A stretch of 64,000 nucleotides of DNA, taken from NCBI RefSeq assembly GCF_017315725.1, contig NZ_JAFLRG010000001.1, forward strand, positions 2,666,001-2,730,000, in the 5' to 3' direction. Positions 30,116-38,798 of this stretch are shown here, piece by piece. Position 1 is the stretch's first letter. Every line of letters starts with the position of its first letter. The DNA comes from Trinickia acidisoli. GTDB taxonomy: Bacteria; Pseudomonadota; Gammaproteobacteria; Burkholderiales; Burkholderiaceae. A model generated the notes under the pieces. It saw only the letters and a list, made by a program, of their open reading frames with translations. It did no database searches and had not been told where the DNA came from. The translations under genes and the position numbers were made by a program.

Positions 30116-31765
30116 TCAACTCGCTGCGTCGCCGATGAACGAGGTCGTGCGGCCCGCCAGCGCCGCCACGACCACGACGAGTTCGAGCGGATCGATCGGT
30201 TTGGCCAAATGGGTTTGGAATCCGGCCAGCAGCGCGCGGCGCCGATCTTCGCTGCGCGCGAAGGCCGTCAGTGCCGCAGCCGGCGTGGTACGCCCACGCT
30301 GCCCCTCCGACGTCCGCAAGCGCCGAATGAACTCGTAGCCGTCGACGCCGGGCAAGCCGATGTCGCTGACGATGACGTCGGGCGCCTCGGCCGTGCAGGC
30401 GACCAATGCGTCCAACGCGGACGCGAACGCAAGCGTCGTCGCGCCACGCTCTTGCAGCACGCGCTCGACGAGCTCGCGCGCATCGGGCTCGTCCTCGAGT
30501 ACCAGCACGCGCAAACCCGCGAGCGCGGGCCGCCTGTCGAGCGCGAGCGTATCGCGCTCGCCGTCGCGCTCGCGCGTGAACTCCGCGCCCGTCGCGGGCA
30601 GCGTGACGACGAACGTCGCACCGCAGCCGGCGCCGTCGCTCGCCGCCGCGATCCGCCCGCCGTGCAAATCGACGAGCTGCCGCGCGATCGACAGACCGAG
30701 CCCGAGCCCCCCATGCTGGCGCGCGATGCCGGCGTCTTCCTGACAGAAGCGCTCGAACACGTGCGGCAAGAATTCGGACGTGATGCCCTGCCCGGTATCC
30801 GCGACGATCAGCTCGACCTCGCTCGCACCCCGCCGCAACTTGACCTCGACGAGCCCGCCCTTGCCCGTGAACTTGACGGCGTTCGAGAGCAGATTCCAGA
30901 CGATCTGCTGCAGACGCGACGGATCGCCCATGACGGCGCCCGCCGCATCGAGCGACGAAACGATGCGGATATCCTTGGCCTGGGCCGCCGGCCCGACCGA
31001 CCGAATGACATACTCCACGACGTCGACCAAATCGACGCGCTCGGTCTCGAGCCGCAATTTGCCGGCGAGGATGCGAGAAAAATCGAGCAGGTCGTCGACC
31101 ATGCGCGCCTGCGCGCGGGCATTGCGATCGATGACGTCGAGCCCCTTGCGCAACGACTCCGACACGCTCGCGTCGCGCAGCAGGAATTGCGTCCAACCGA
31201 CGATCGCATTGAGCGGCGTGCGCAGCTCGTGCGAGAGCGTGGCCACGAACTCGTCCTTCATCCGCGACGCACGCTCGGCTTCCGCGCGCGCCGTGCGTTC
31301 GGCGGCGAGCAGCGCCTCGCGCTCCTCCGCCAACGCCCGAAAATGCGCCTCGCGCTCCTGGGCGCGTTGCGCCAGCGCCAGTTCGCGCTCGATGCGCCGC
31401 TCGCGCAAGACGCGCTCGATCGCTTCGGGCAGGTAGTCGAGATAGCCTTCGCTCTTGGGCACGACGTCGGCCACGCCCGAGCGCAGCGCTTCGATCACGC
31501 GCGCTTCGTCGGCGAACCCCGTGCAGAGGATGGCGGGCAGTACGAGCCCTTGCGAGCGCAGCGCACGCAGGAAATCGAGCCCCGTCTCGGCCGCACCGAG
31601 CGCATAGTCGACGACGATCACATCGGGTGGTTCGACGTCGATCGCCTGACGGGCGGACGAAGTGCTCGCGGCGGTACCGACGCGGTAGCCCGCGCGCCGG
31701 AGCGAGCGAGCGGCAAGCCGCAGCAACCCTTCGTCGTCGTCGACGAGCAGCGCGTACGCGCTCAT
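30116..31765 (-). CDS. Hybrid sensor kinase with receiver domains at both ends
   Basis: A soluble 549-residue kinase with domain order REC (1-120, phospho-acceptor D53), a coiled-coil linker (120-170), HisKA with H179 in L-S-H-E-L-R-T-P-L, HATPase (N-box N-L-L-S-N-A-V-K-F, G-box G-L-G-L-G-L-S-I), and a second REC (about 420-545, D in V-S-D-I-G-L-P-G). No membrane segment is present, so the input is probably the phosphorylated N-terminal receiver. Its start overlaps the stop of the Rcp1-type regulator by four bases. It should act as a later step of a phosphorelay begun by the CHASE3 kinase gene. Confidence 0.9.
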   Translation of the reverse strand: MSAYALLVDDDEGLLRLAARSLRRAGYRVGTAASTSSARQAIDVEPPDVIVVDYALGAAETGLDFLRALRSQGLVLPAILCTGFADEARVIEALRSGVADVVPKSEGYLDYLPEAIERVLRERRIERELALAQRAQEREAHFRALAEEREALLAAERTARAEAERASRMKDEFVATLSHELRTPLNAIVGWTQFLLRDASVSESLRKGLDVIDRNARAQARMVDDLLDFSRILAGKLRLETERVDLVDVVEYVIRSVGPAAQAKDIRIVSSLDAAGAVMGDPSRLQQIVWNLLSNAVKFTGKGGLVEVKLRRGASEVELIVADTGQGITSEFLPHVFERFCQEDAGIARQHGGLGLGLSIARQLVDLHGGRIAAASDGAGCGATFVVTLPATGAEFTRERDGERDTLALDRRPALAGLRVLVLEDEPDARELVERVLQERGATTLAFASALDALVACTAEAPDVIVSDIGLPGVDGYEFIRRLRTSEGQRGRTTPAAALTAFARSEDRRRALLAGFQTHLAKPIDPLELVVVVAALAGRTTSFIGDAAS

Positions 31766-32253
31766 CTAGTGCCCGCGGGCAATTTGACCACCTGCAAGAA
31801 GAACCCCAGGCGGCGCACCGCCTCGATGAACGCGTCGTACTCGACGGGCTTGGTGACGTAGACGTTGCAGCCGAGCTCGTAGCAGCGCTCGATTTCACGC
31901 GGATCGTCGGTCGTCGTCAACACGATGACGGGCAGCGACGCCGTGCGCCGGTCCGCCTTCAGTCGCCGCAGCACTTCGAGCCCGTCGATGCGCGGCATTT
32001 TCAGATCGAGCAGGATCACCGACGGCGGAATCTCGTCGCGCAGGAACTGCGAGGGCTCGCTGAAGAAGTAATCGAGCGCCTCCTGGCCGTCGGCGAAACG
32101 CGTAAAGCCGTTCGTCAGGCCCGCGCGTCTCAAGTTGCGCTCGATCAGCGTCGCGTGGCCGTCGTCGTCTTCGATCAAGATGATGCCGACCGATTGCCCG
32201 ACAGTAGGCAGGCCCATACCAGGCTGGCCCGAGGGCCCTGTTGGGGTATGCAT
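31762..32253 (-). CDS. Single-domain response regulator, Rcp1 type
   Basis: A 163-residue protein that is almost only a receiver domain. Acidic pocket I-E-D-D-D, phospho-acceptor in L-L-D-L-K-M-P, conserved Thr in V-L-T-T-T and Lys in V-T-K-P-V-E. This is the Rcp1 subgroup that usually partners phytochrome or CHASE3-type kinases. There is no output domain, so it must pass phosphate or signal to another protein, perhaps the hybrid kinase whose gene overlaps it. The ATG at 32253 lies 19 bp downstream of the kinase stop. Confidence 0.9.
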   Translation of the reverse strand: MHTPTGPSGQPGMGLPTVGQSVGIILIEDDDGHATLIERNLRRAGLTNGFTRFADGQEALDYFFSEPSQFLRDEIPPSVILLDLKMPRIDGLEVLRRLKADRRTASLPVIVLTTTDDPREIERCYELGCNVYVTKPVEYDAFIEAVRRLGFFLQVVKLPAGTR

Positions 32254-32272
32254 GGTGTGCTTCCTTTGTTCG

Positions 32273-33877
32273 TTATGCGGCGACGACCTGCTTGGCCGCC
32301 TCCGGTAGCGATAGATAGAACGTGGTGCCCTCGCCTTCCGTCGACTCCGCCCATACGCGACCGCCGTGGCGCTCGACCATGCGGCGCACGAGCGCGAGCC
32401 CGATCCCTTCGCCGGCGGCAATATTGCCGTGCATCCGCTGGAAGGCGTTGAACAGCCGGGGCATCGCGCCGGCCGGGATACCCAGGCCGTTGTCCTTCAC
32501 ATAGAAGATGCGCAACGAACGCACGCCGCCGGGCGGTGCCGGCAGCGCGCCGATCTCGATGCGGCCCGAACGATCCGCATCGAGGTAATTGATTGCATTG
32601 CCGACCAGGTTGGCGAAAATCTGCTCGAGCGCGGTCGGGTCGCCCCAGACGGGCGGCAGCTCCTCCACGACGATCTCGGCGCGGCAAGCCCGGATCGACG
32701 CCTGCATCGCATCGAGCACGTGACGCACGACCGACGTAACGTCGACCTCTTGACGCCGGTATTCGACACGCCCGACGCGCGAGAGGCGCAGCAGCGAATC
32801 GATGATATGCGCGGCGCGCAGCACGGCGCTCTGCAGATAGCGCAGCGCCTCGCCGATGTCTTCGTCGATGAGCCGCTCGATGCGTTCGCGCTCGGCCGGC
32901 TCGAGCGAAGACGCGCGCACCGCCTGGCGCAAATCGTCGCACGCGTGCGTCAGCTCCTTCGAAAAGCCTTGCAGGTTCACGAGCGGCGCACGCAAGTCGT
33001 GCGACACGCTGTAGATGAACATCTCGTTTTCCTGCGTCTGCTGATGCAGCGTTTCGTTCGTCCGCGCGAGTTCGTCGGCGCGGCGCGCCAGGTCACTTTG
33101 AAAACGCGCCTGCAGCCGTTCGGATTCGAGCAGCCGCCGACTCGTATCGTGCAGGATCTCGTCGAGCTCCGCGATTTCATCGTCGCCCGAAGACGGCGGG
33201 CCGAGCGGCGCGCTCTCCGCGAGGCGCGCCGCGTTGTCGGACAGCCGCGCGAGCCGCCCGCGCAGGCCGCGCGTGAACAGGAACACCGCGAGCGCCGTCA
33301 TGACGAGGGAGCCGATGACGACGGCCGCCGTCAGTTGCTGCTGCTGCGCGAGCGCGTCGGCCGCTCGCGCCGAGCGCATCGCGTCCATCCGCAACTCTTC
33401 GCTCTGGAACGCGGCGAGCTCCGCGCGAAAGCGATCGACCACGTCGACGTTCGCCTGATTGCGGAAGCGCTCGAGCACGTCGTCGCGCCGGCCGGTGCGC
33501 AGCAAGTCTTGCACGCGATCGGACCATTGCCGGTATGCCTGCACGGTCTGACGGATCTGGGCGGCGCGCTCGACCTGGACCGGGTTGTCCGCGACGAGGT
33601 CGACGAGCCGATCGATGCTGCGGTCCAGGTCGATCCACAGCGTGACGGGCGTCGCCGACGCCCGCTCGTTCTTGAGCACGGCGCCGCGCATGCGCACTGA
33701 CTCGATCAGGACCGGCTCGAGAATCGCGCTCGTTTGGCGCAGCACGTCCTTGCTATGGAGCGCCCACTGTTCGGCCTGCTCGGCGTCGTTCTGCGCTTTC
33801 ACGAGCCCGGAGAGCAACGCGAGCTCGACCACGGTCGGGATAGCGATCAACAATAGGCCTTTGGTCGTCAGTCTCAT
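32273..33877 (-). CDS. CHASE3-domain membrane sensor histidine kinase
   Basis: A 534-residue inner-membrane kinase. Membrane helix 1 spans about 7-27, a periplasmic CHASE3-like helical sensor about 30-180, helix 2 about 183-203, then HAMP, a coiled coil, and HisKA with H293 in S-V-S-H-D-L-R-A-P-L. The HATPase domain carries N-L-V-G-N-A-I-N-Y and GEGIGLALVRR. The kinase core resembles the phytochrome Cph1 group, but no GAF/PHY photosensory module is present. It is the first gene of a three-gene operon (kinase, Rcp1-type regulator, hybrid kinase). The ligand is unknown. Confidence 0.9.
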   Translation of the reverse strand: MRLTTKGLLLIAIPTVVELALLSGLVKAQNDAEQAEQWALHSKDVLRQTSAILEPVLIESVRMRGAVLKNERASATPVTLWIDLDRSIDRLVDLVADNPVQVERAAQIRQTVQAYRQWSDRVQDLLRTGRRDDVLERFRNQANVDVVDRFRAELAAFQSEELRMDAMRSARAADALAQQQQLTAAVVIGSLVMTALAVFLFTRGLRGRLARLSDNAARLAESAPLGPPSSGDDEIAELDEILHDTSRRLLESERLQARFQSDLARRADELARTNETLHQQTQENEMFIYSVSHDLRAPLVNLQGFSKELTHACDDLRQAVRASSLEPAERERIERLIDEDIGEALRYLQSAVLRAAHIIDSLLRLSRVGRVEYRRQEVDVTSVVRHVLDAMQASIRACRAEIVVEELPPVWGDPTALEQIFANLVGNAINYLDADRSGRIEIGALPAPPGGVRSLRIFYVKDNGLGIPAGAMPRLFNAFQRMHGNIAAGEGIGLALVRRMVERHGGRVWAESTEGEGTTFYLSLPEAAKQVVAA

Positions 33878-33967
33878 GCGCGGTCGAAGCGGTTCGGGAG
33901 CCCGGCCGGTCGATCGCCGGCAATTGACGCATTATGTCGGCGTTTTTCGATAATGACAAAGCAGTCG

Positions 33968-34729
33968 TTAGTTTTTGAGACGGTAGCCCGTTTTAAAAAT
34001 CCATGCCACGATGCCCGTGAAAATCGCCAGAAATACGGCCGTCATGGCGAGGCTGACGCCCACATGCACGTCGGAGACGCCATAAAAGCTCCAACGGAAA
34101 CCGCTGATCAGATAGACGACGGGGTTCGCGAGCGCGATCGTGCGCCAAATCGGCGGCAAAATGCCGATTGAATAGAAACTTCCGCCGAGAAACGTGAGTG
34201 GCGTGATGATGAGCAACGGAATCACTTGCAGCTTTTCGAAACCGTCGGCCCAAATTCCAATGACGAATCCGAACAAGCTGAACGTGACCGACGTCAGCAC
34301 GAGAAACAACACCATCCACAGCGGATGCTCGATGCGCAGCGGCACGAAGCACGCCGCCGTCGCCATGATGATGAGCCCGAGCACGATCGACTTCGTCGCG
34401 GCCGCGCCGACGTAGCTCACGACGAGCTCGAAGTACGACACGGGGGCCGTCAGCAACTCGTAAATCGTTCCCGTGAATTTCGGAAAATAAATGGCGAACG
34501 ACGCGTTACTGACGCTTTGCGTGAGCAGCGACAGCATCACGAGCCCCGGCACGATGAACGCGCCGTAGCTGATGCCGTCGATCTCGCGAATACGCGAGCC
34601 GATCGCCGCACCGAACACGATGAAGTAAAGCGAGGTGGAAATGACGGGCGAAATCACGCTTTGCATCAGCGTGCGCCAGGTGCGCGCCATTTCGTAGCGA
34701 TATATTGCGCGCATTGCATAAAAGTTCAT
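33968..34729 (-). CDS. yadH: ABC-2 type exporter permease, YadH-like
   Basis: Inner-membrane permease of 253 residues with six membrane segments, the same length as E. coli YadH (256). It has the ABC-2 signature in [17 protein letters not shown] and the closing [12 protein letters not shown] segment. The ATG at 34729 overlaps the ATPase stop (ATGA). A longer frame up to 35137 lies inside the ATPase gene and is not used. Substrates of YadGH are not firmly known. Confidence 0.9.
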   Translation of the reverse strand: MNFYAMRAIYRYEMARTWRTLMQSVISPVISTSLYFIVFGAAIGSRIREIDGISYGAFIVPGLVMLSLLTQSVSNASFAIYFPKFTGTIYELLTAPVSYFELVVSYVGAAATKSIVLGLIIMATAACFVPLRIEHPLWMVLFLVLTSVTFSLFGFVIGIWADGFEKLQVIPLLIITPLTFLGGSFYSIGILPPIWRTIALANPVVYLISGFRWSFYGVSDVHVGVSLAMTAVFLAIFTGIVAWIFKTGYRLKN

Positions 34730-35655
34730 GAACGCTCCTTGACGAGATCGACGAAGATGTCTTCGAGCGAGCTTTGCGTCGTCTGCAAATCCTTGAAACG
34801 AACGCGCGCGTCGTCGAGATCCTTGAGCAGCGTGACGATGCCGGCGCGTTCCGATTGCGTGTCGTCGTAGGTGTAGGTGAGCGAGCCGCCCTCGGTCGAC
34901 AGCTCGAGCCCATAGCCGGCCAACTGCGCCGGCACCTGCTCGAGCGGCGCCTCGAGCTGCAGCGTCAACTGCTTTTTGCCGAGCTTGCGCAAAAGCTGGG
35001 TCTTTTCCTCGACGAGGACGATTTCGCCGCGGTTGATGATGCCGATCCGGTCGGCCATCTCCTCGGCTTCGTCGATGTAATGCGTCGTAAGAATAATCGT
35101 CACGCCCGTTTCCTTGAGCGTGCGCATCAGTTGCCACATATCGCGCCGCAACTCGACGTCGACGCCGGCCGTCGGTTCGTCGAGGAACAGCACCTGAGGC
35201 TCGTGCGCGAGCGCCTTGGCAATCAGCACACGCCGCTTCATCCCGCCGGAAAGCGTCATGATCGGGTTATTGCGCTTATCCCACAGCGAAAGCGCCCGCA
35301 ACACCTTCTCCAGATGCGCCGGGTCGGGCGATTTGCCGAACAGGCCGCGGCTGAACGAAATGGTCGCCCAAACCGTCTCGAATGCATTCGTCGTCAATTC
35401 CTGCGGCACGAGGCCGATCATCGACCGCGCGTGCCGATAGTCCTTGATGATGTCGTGCCCGTCGACGAGCACCTTGCCTTCGGTCGGATTGACGAGACCG
35501 CAGACGGTGGCGATCAGCGTGGTCTTGCCCGCGCCGTTGGGTCCGAGCAGCGCGAAAATCTCGCCGCGCCGGATCTCGAGATCGACGTGCTTGAGCGCCT
35601 GGAAGCCCGACGCGTACGTCTTCGATAGATTCGCAATAGAGAGGATGGTTTGCAT
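34726..35655 (-). CDS. yadG: ABC-2 type exporter ATPase, YadG-like
   Basis: A 309-residue ATPase (E. coli YadG has 308). Walker [10 protein letters not shown] (about 38-46), signature L-S-G-G-M-K-R-R, Walker [14 protein letters not shown]-loop T-T-H-Y. The LSGGM signature and the C-terminal ~80-residue extension are typical of ABC-2 drug/lipid exporters. It forms a two-gene operon with the permease through a four-base overlap. The gene is preceded by a ~600-bp region with no coding gene. Confidence 0.92.
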   Translation of the reverse strand: MQTILSIANLSKTYASGFQALKHVDLEIRRGEIFALLGPNGAGKTTLIATVCGLVNPTEGKVLVDGHDIIKDYRHARSMIGLVPQELTTNAFETVWATISFSRGLFGKSPDPAHLEKVLRALSLWDKRNNPIMTLSGGMKRRVLIAKALAHEPQVLFLDEPTAGVDVELRRDMWQLMRTLKETGVTIILTTHYIDEAEEMADRIGIINRGEIVLVEEKTQLLRKLGKKQLTLQLEAPLEQVPAQLAGYGLELSTEGGSLTYTYDDTQSERAGIVTLLKDLDDARVRFKDLQTTQSSLEDIFVDLVKERS

Positions 35656-35908
35656 GGTTCGCTGTGCATGAGGCCGGCGTGGCGCAAAAGGCTACTGCGG
35701 ATCGATACCCCGCGTCGGACCGGAAGAAGCGCTAAAGCGACAGCGACGATAGCAGAAGCGCGGCAGGGCTGCCGCCGATCACCTCAAACGCATCGCGACG
35801 CCGGCAGGCACCTCGCGTGGCGGCCGGGGAACGAACCGCCCGGCTTGGCGGATCCAATGGGCAAAACGGATACACCGCGCGAAGTCGGTGCGCCCTGCCG
35901 GGCGCACG

Positions 35909-35940
35909 AAAAAAAAAGGCGCCACGTTGCCGTGGCGCCT
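35909..35940 (-). terminator. Strong intrinsic terminator facing the minus strand
   Basis: 10-bp GC-rich perfect stem (35917-35926 with 35931-35940), TTGC loop, and eight T residues on the minus strand. It is one of the clearest intrinsic terminators in the window. Confidence 0.85.
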
Positions 35941-36069
35941 TGAAGAAGTTCTAGCCATTCCGAGGGCCGTGCTAGAACCTGAGAGACGGTATTTCAGAAC
36001 TGAGATCTCTGCCGGGGCATTTCACCAGTTCGACTTCCACATCGATCAAGATGTGTCGTTCCGAAATGA
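35909..36069 (-). ncRNA. Candidate small RNA ending in an intrinsic terminator
   Basis: Read on the minus strand, about 160 nt carry three clean hairpins. They are CACATC/GATGTG (36038-36055), GTTCTAGC/GCTAGAAC (35948-35978, 8 bp), and a 10-bp terminator stem AGGCGCCACG/CGTGGCGCCT (35917-35940) followed by eight Us (35909-35916). A promoter-like TTGACT-N17-AAGAAT (36104 to 36076 on the minus strand) would start transcription near 36069. No minus-strand coding gene lies upstream that needs this terminator: the next gene (IclR) is on the plus strand. I cannot assign it to a known RNA family. Confidence 0.55.
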
Positions 36070-36075
36070 GATTCC

Positions 36076-36104
36076 ATTCTTTCTCTTTCCACTGACGAAG
36101 TCAA
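36076..36104 (-). promoter_or_regulatory. Candidate sigma-70 promoter of the small RNA
   Basis: Minus-strand TTGACT (36099-36104), 17-bp spacer, AAGAAT (36076-36081). The -35 matches the consensus at five of six bases; the -10 is weaker. Confidence 0.4.
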
Positions 36105-36157
36105 GATAATTTTTTCCGAAAAGTTAACAGGTACCCCCGAATCGGAATCGTTTTCAT

Positions 36158-36186
36158 AATGAGGAATAGGTAAAAACTACCTCATT
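36158..36186. promoter_or_regulatory. Palindrome upstream of the IclR gene
   Basis: Perfect 7-bp arms AATGAGG (36158-36164) and CCTCATT (36180-36186) with a 15-bp AT-rich spacer, 80 bp upstream of the IclR start. It may be an autoregulatory operator, or part of the promoter region shared with the minus-strand small RNA. Confidence 0.4.
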
Positions 36187-36266
36187 CCCGCGCCATCTCG
36201 GCTGGCGTAGACTGACGGAAAAGTCAGACGTGAAATCGAATTTCAAAAAACTGTCACAGGCACGCC

Positions 36267-37106
36267 GTGGCGACATCATCGCGCACCCCTCTCGCACGCC
36301 CCCAGCCGCCGAAAGCCAAAGAAAGCTCCGGCGACGAAATCATCGCGCTCTCGCGCGGCCTGACGCTGCTGCGGCGCGTGGCATCGGCCGACGCGCCCAT
36401 CAGCAACCGCGAGTTGGCCGAACTCACGGGCATCCCGAAGCCAACCGTCTCGCGCATCACCGCCACGCTCGTCGGCGCCGGGTTTCTCTTCCAGTTGCCC
36501 GACAGCGAACGGTTCGTGCTGACGGCATCCGTCCTCGAACTCGGCAACGGCTTCCTGCGCAACTTCGACATCCGCGCCCGCGCGCGGCCGTTCCTGATCG
36601 AGCTCGCCGAACGGACGTCGCTGTCCGTCCATCTGGCCGCACGCGACCGGCTCGATATGGTGGTCATCGACACGATCCGTCCGCGATCGGCGGTCCTCGT
36701 GTCGCGGCTCGAGGTCGGCTCGCGCATGGACCTCACGCGCACGGCGGTCGGCCCCGCCTATCTGGCCGTGCTGCCCGAGCCCGAGCGCGCCGCGTTGATG
36801 GCCGCTCTGCAAGCCGCCTCCGGCGACGACTGGCCGCATATTCATGCGCGCCTTGCGACGTCGTTGGAGGACGCGCGCGCACTCGACTTCACCATCGCCG
36901 CCGGCGAGTGGTACACCGAGCTCAACGCGATCGCGGCGGGCTTTGTGGGCCCGTCGGGGGAGCGCTACGCCGTCAATTGCGGGGGCGCCGCGCACCTGTG
37001 TCCGCGCGAATGGCTGATCGAGCATGCCGCGCCGGTGCTCGGCGAATGCATCGAGCGCATCGTCCGCGAAATCGGGGGTGCCCCGCGCCAACGGCTCGAC
37101 GATTGA
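36267..37106 (+). CDS. IclR-family transcriptional regulator
   Basis: A 279-residue regulator. The N-terminal winged helix-turn-helix is at about 25-90 (S-N-R-E-L-A-E-L-T-G-I-P-K-P-T-V-S-R). The IclR effector domain follows, with L-S-V-H-L-A-A-R-D-R-L-D-M-V-V-I, G-S-R-M-D-L-T-R-T-A-V-G and E-W-Y-T-E-L-N-A-I-A. The GTG start at 36267 is used. No catabolic operon lies directly next to it, so the target is not evident. It is upstream of, and codirectional with, the mdtABC-type operon, but a 276-bp gap separates them. Confidence 0.9.
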   Translation: MATSSRTPLARPQPPKAKESSGDEIIALSRGLTLLRRVASADAPISNRELAELTGIPKPTVSRITATLVGAGFLFQLPDSERFVLTASVLELGNGFLRNFDIRARARPFLIELAERTSLSVHLAARDRLDMVVIDTIRPRSAVLVSRLEVGSRMDLTRTAVGPAYLAVLPEPERAALMAALQAASGDDWPHIHARLATSLEDARALDFTIAAGEWYTELNAIAAGFVGPSGERYAVNCGGAAHLCPREWLIEHAAPVLGECIERIVREIGGAPRQRLDD

Positions 37107-37382
37107 CTGCGCATCCGCCGTGCCCGGCGCTTGCGCGGGCGCAATACGCGACGCCGACACGGCAGGTGCATGCGCCCTCTATACTGTAACGCCCGTAAAA
37201 AACCGAAAGATGCATGACTAGACTGGCTGCGACGCCGGGACGTAGCATCTTGCCTCGACGCGCAGGCGGCGCGAGCCGCTTCGGGCGCACGCCCGGCTTC
37301 GCGCCGTGCCGACAACCGCCGTGGCACGAACGCTGCGCCCTCTACCCCACGCCGTATTGGCATTGCCGCTCAAAACACATCG

Positions 37383-38780
37383 ATGGCCGAACAAGAACAC
37401 CGCTCTCCTTCGCACGATAAAGGCACGCCGGCTGGCGTCGATGCCGACTCCGTGGCCCGCCGGACGCGCACACGACGCCGCGGCGCGATCGCCGTCGTCG
37501 TGATCGCCGTGGCCGCGTTGCTCTGGTGGCACCCCTGGCGCCGCACGAGCCCGACGAACCCGAGCAGCGCCACTCCCGCGGCGACGGGACGCCACGGCCG
37601 CGGCGGGTTCGCGAACGCGCCGCAGCCCGTGCACGTCGCCACCGCCACGGCCGGCGACATGCCGATCGTGCTGACCGCCTTGGGCACCGTCACCCCGCTC
37701 GCCACCGTGACGGTCAAGACGCAGCTAGCGGGCACGCTGCAGAGCGTCGCGTTCAAGGAAGGTCAACTCGTCAAAGCAGGCGAAGTGCTCGCGCAGATCG
37801 ACCCGCGGCCCTATCAGATCTCGCTCGAGAACGCCCAGGGCGCGCTCGCGAAGGACGCAGCGCTGCTGCAGACGGCGCGGCTCGATCTGAAGCGCTACCA
37901 GACCCTGCTCGCGCAGGATTCGATCGCCTCGCAGCAGGTCGACACGCAAGCCTCGCTCGTGAAGCAGTACGAGGGCCAAGTGCAATCGGATCGCGCGAAC
38001 ATCGACACCTACAAGCTCGATCTCGTCTACGCGCGCATTACTGCGCCGGTGTCGGGCCGCGTCGGCCTGCGCCAGATCGATCCCGGCAACTACGTGACGC
38101 CGTCCGATACGAACGGCGTCGTCGTCATCACGCAACTGCAGCCGATCAGCGTCATCTTCACGACCTCCGAAGACAATCTGCCCGCCATCCTCAAGCAGAT
38201 GCACGGCGGGGCGAAGCTGTCGACGACGGCTTACGACCGCAACAACACGACACCGCTCGAGACAGGCTATCTCGACACGATCGACAACCAAATCGATACG
38301 TCGACCGGCACCGTCAAGATGCGCGCCATGTTCCCGAATACTGGGCAAATGCTGTTCCCGAATCAGTTCGTCAATGCGCGCCTGTTGATCGACACGATCC
38401 ACAACGCCGTGATCGTGCCGAGCTCGGCCGTGCTCAACGGCGCCAACGGGCCGTTCGTCTACGTCGTCAAGCCCGACAGCACCGTCACCGTGCGCCAAGT
38501 CAAGGCCGGCCCCGTCGACGGGGAACGCACGAGCATCGTCTCGGGGCTCGCCCTCGGCGAACGCGTCGTGATCGACGGCTCCGACCGGCTGCGCGAGGGC
38601 GCCAAGATCACGGTCGCCCCCGACGCGGCAACCGTCATGGCGCGCGCCGCCTCGGGCACGCATGCTTCGGGGGCCCACGCCGCCTCGGGTGCGCACGCGT
38701 GGGGCGCATCGGGTGCATCGGGCGCGCGCGGCCATCGGCACAAGGCCGCTTCCGACAGCGCCGGCGCCAGTGCACAGTAA
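37383..38780 (+). CDS. mdtA: RND efflux periplasmic adaptor subunit, MdtA type
   Basis: Membrane-fusion protein of 465 residues. An N-terminal anchor helix (about 34-52) follows a charged start. Then come the lipoyl/barrel-sandwich segments (T-V-K-T-Q-L-A-G-T-L-Q-S-V and I-D-P-R-P-Y-Q-I-S-L), a coiled-coil hairpin, and the beta-barrel and membrane-proximal domains. The last ~45 residues are a low-complexity Ala/Ser/Gly/His tail. It heads a mdtA-mdtB-mdtC operon, in which one adaptor serves two different RND pumps. The operon has no outer-membrane channel gene, so a TolC/OprM-like protein encoded elsewhere is needed. Confidence 0.92.
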   Translation: MAEQEHRSPSHDKGTPAGVDADSVARRTRTRRRGAIAVVVIAVAALLWWHPWRRTSPTNPSSATPAATGRHGRGGFANAPQPVHVATATAGDMPIVLTALGTVTPLATVTVKTQLAGTLQSVAFKEGQLVKAGEVLAQIDPRPYQISLENAQGALAKDAALLQTARLDLKRYQTLLAQDSIASQQVDTQASLVKQYEGQVQSDRANIDTYKLDLVYARITAPVSGRVGLRQIDPGNYVTPSDTNGVVVITQLQPISVIFTTSEDNLPAILKQMHGGAKLSTTAYDRNNTTPLETGYLDTIDNQIDTSTGTVKMRAMFPNTGQMLFPNQFVNARLLIDTIHNAVIVPSSAVLNGANGPFVYVVKPDSTVTVRQVKAGPVDGERTSIVSGLALGERVVIDGSDRLREGAKITVAPDAATVMARAASGTHASGAHAASGAHAWGASGASGARGHRHKAASDSAGASAQ

Positions 38781-38798
38781 CGACGGACCCTCACTCGC

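Larger units (their letters stand above)
35656..36266. other. Long non-coding gap between yadG and the IclR gene
   Basis: 611 bp without a credible coding gene. It contains the divergent promoters for yadG and the IclR gene, a candidate small RNA with a minus-strand terminator (35909-36069), and a palindrome at 36158-36186. The 36060-36190 stretch is clearly AT-richer than the rest of the window. Confidence 0.6.

Noticed and set aside
35909..35940. The strong hairpin as a terminator for a plus-strand gene
   Set aside because: On the plus strand the A-run precedes the stem and no T-run follows, so only the minus orientation works.
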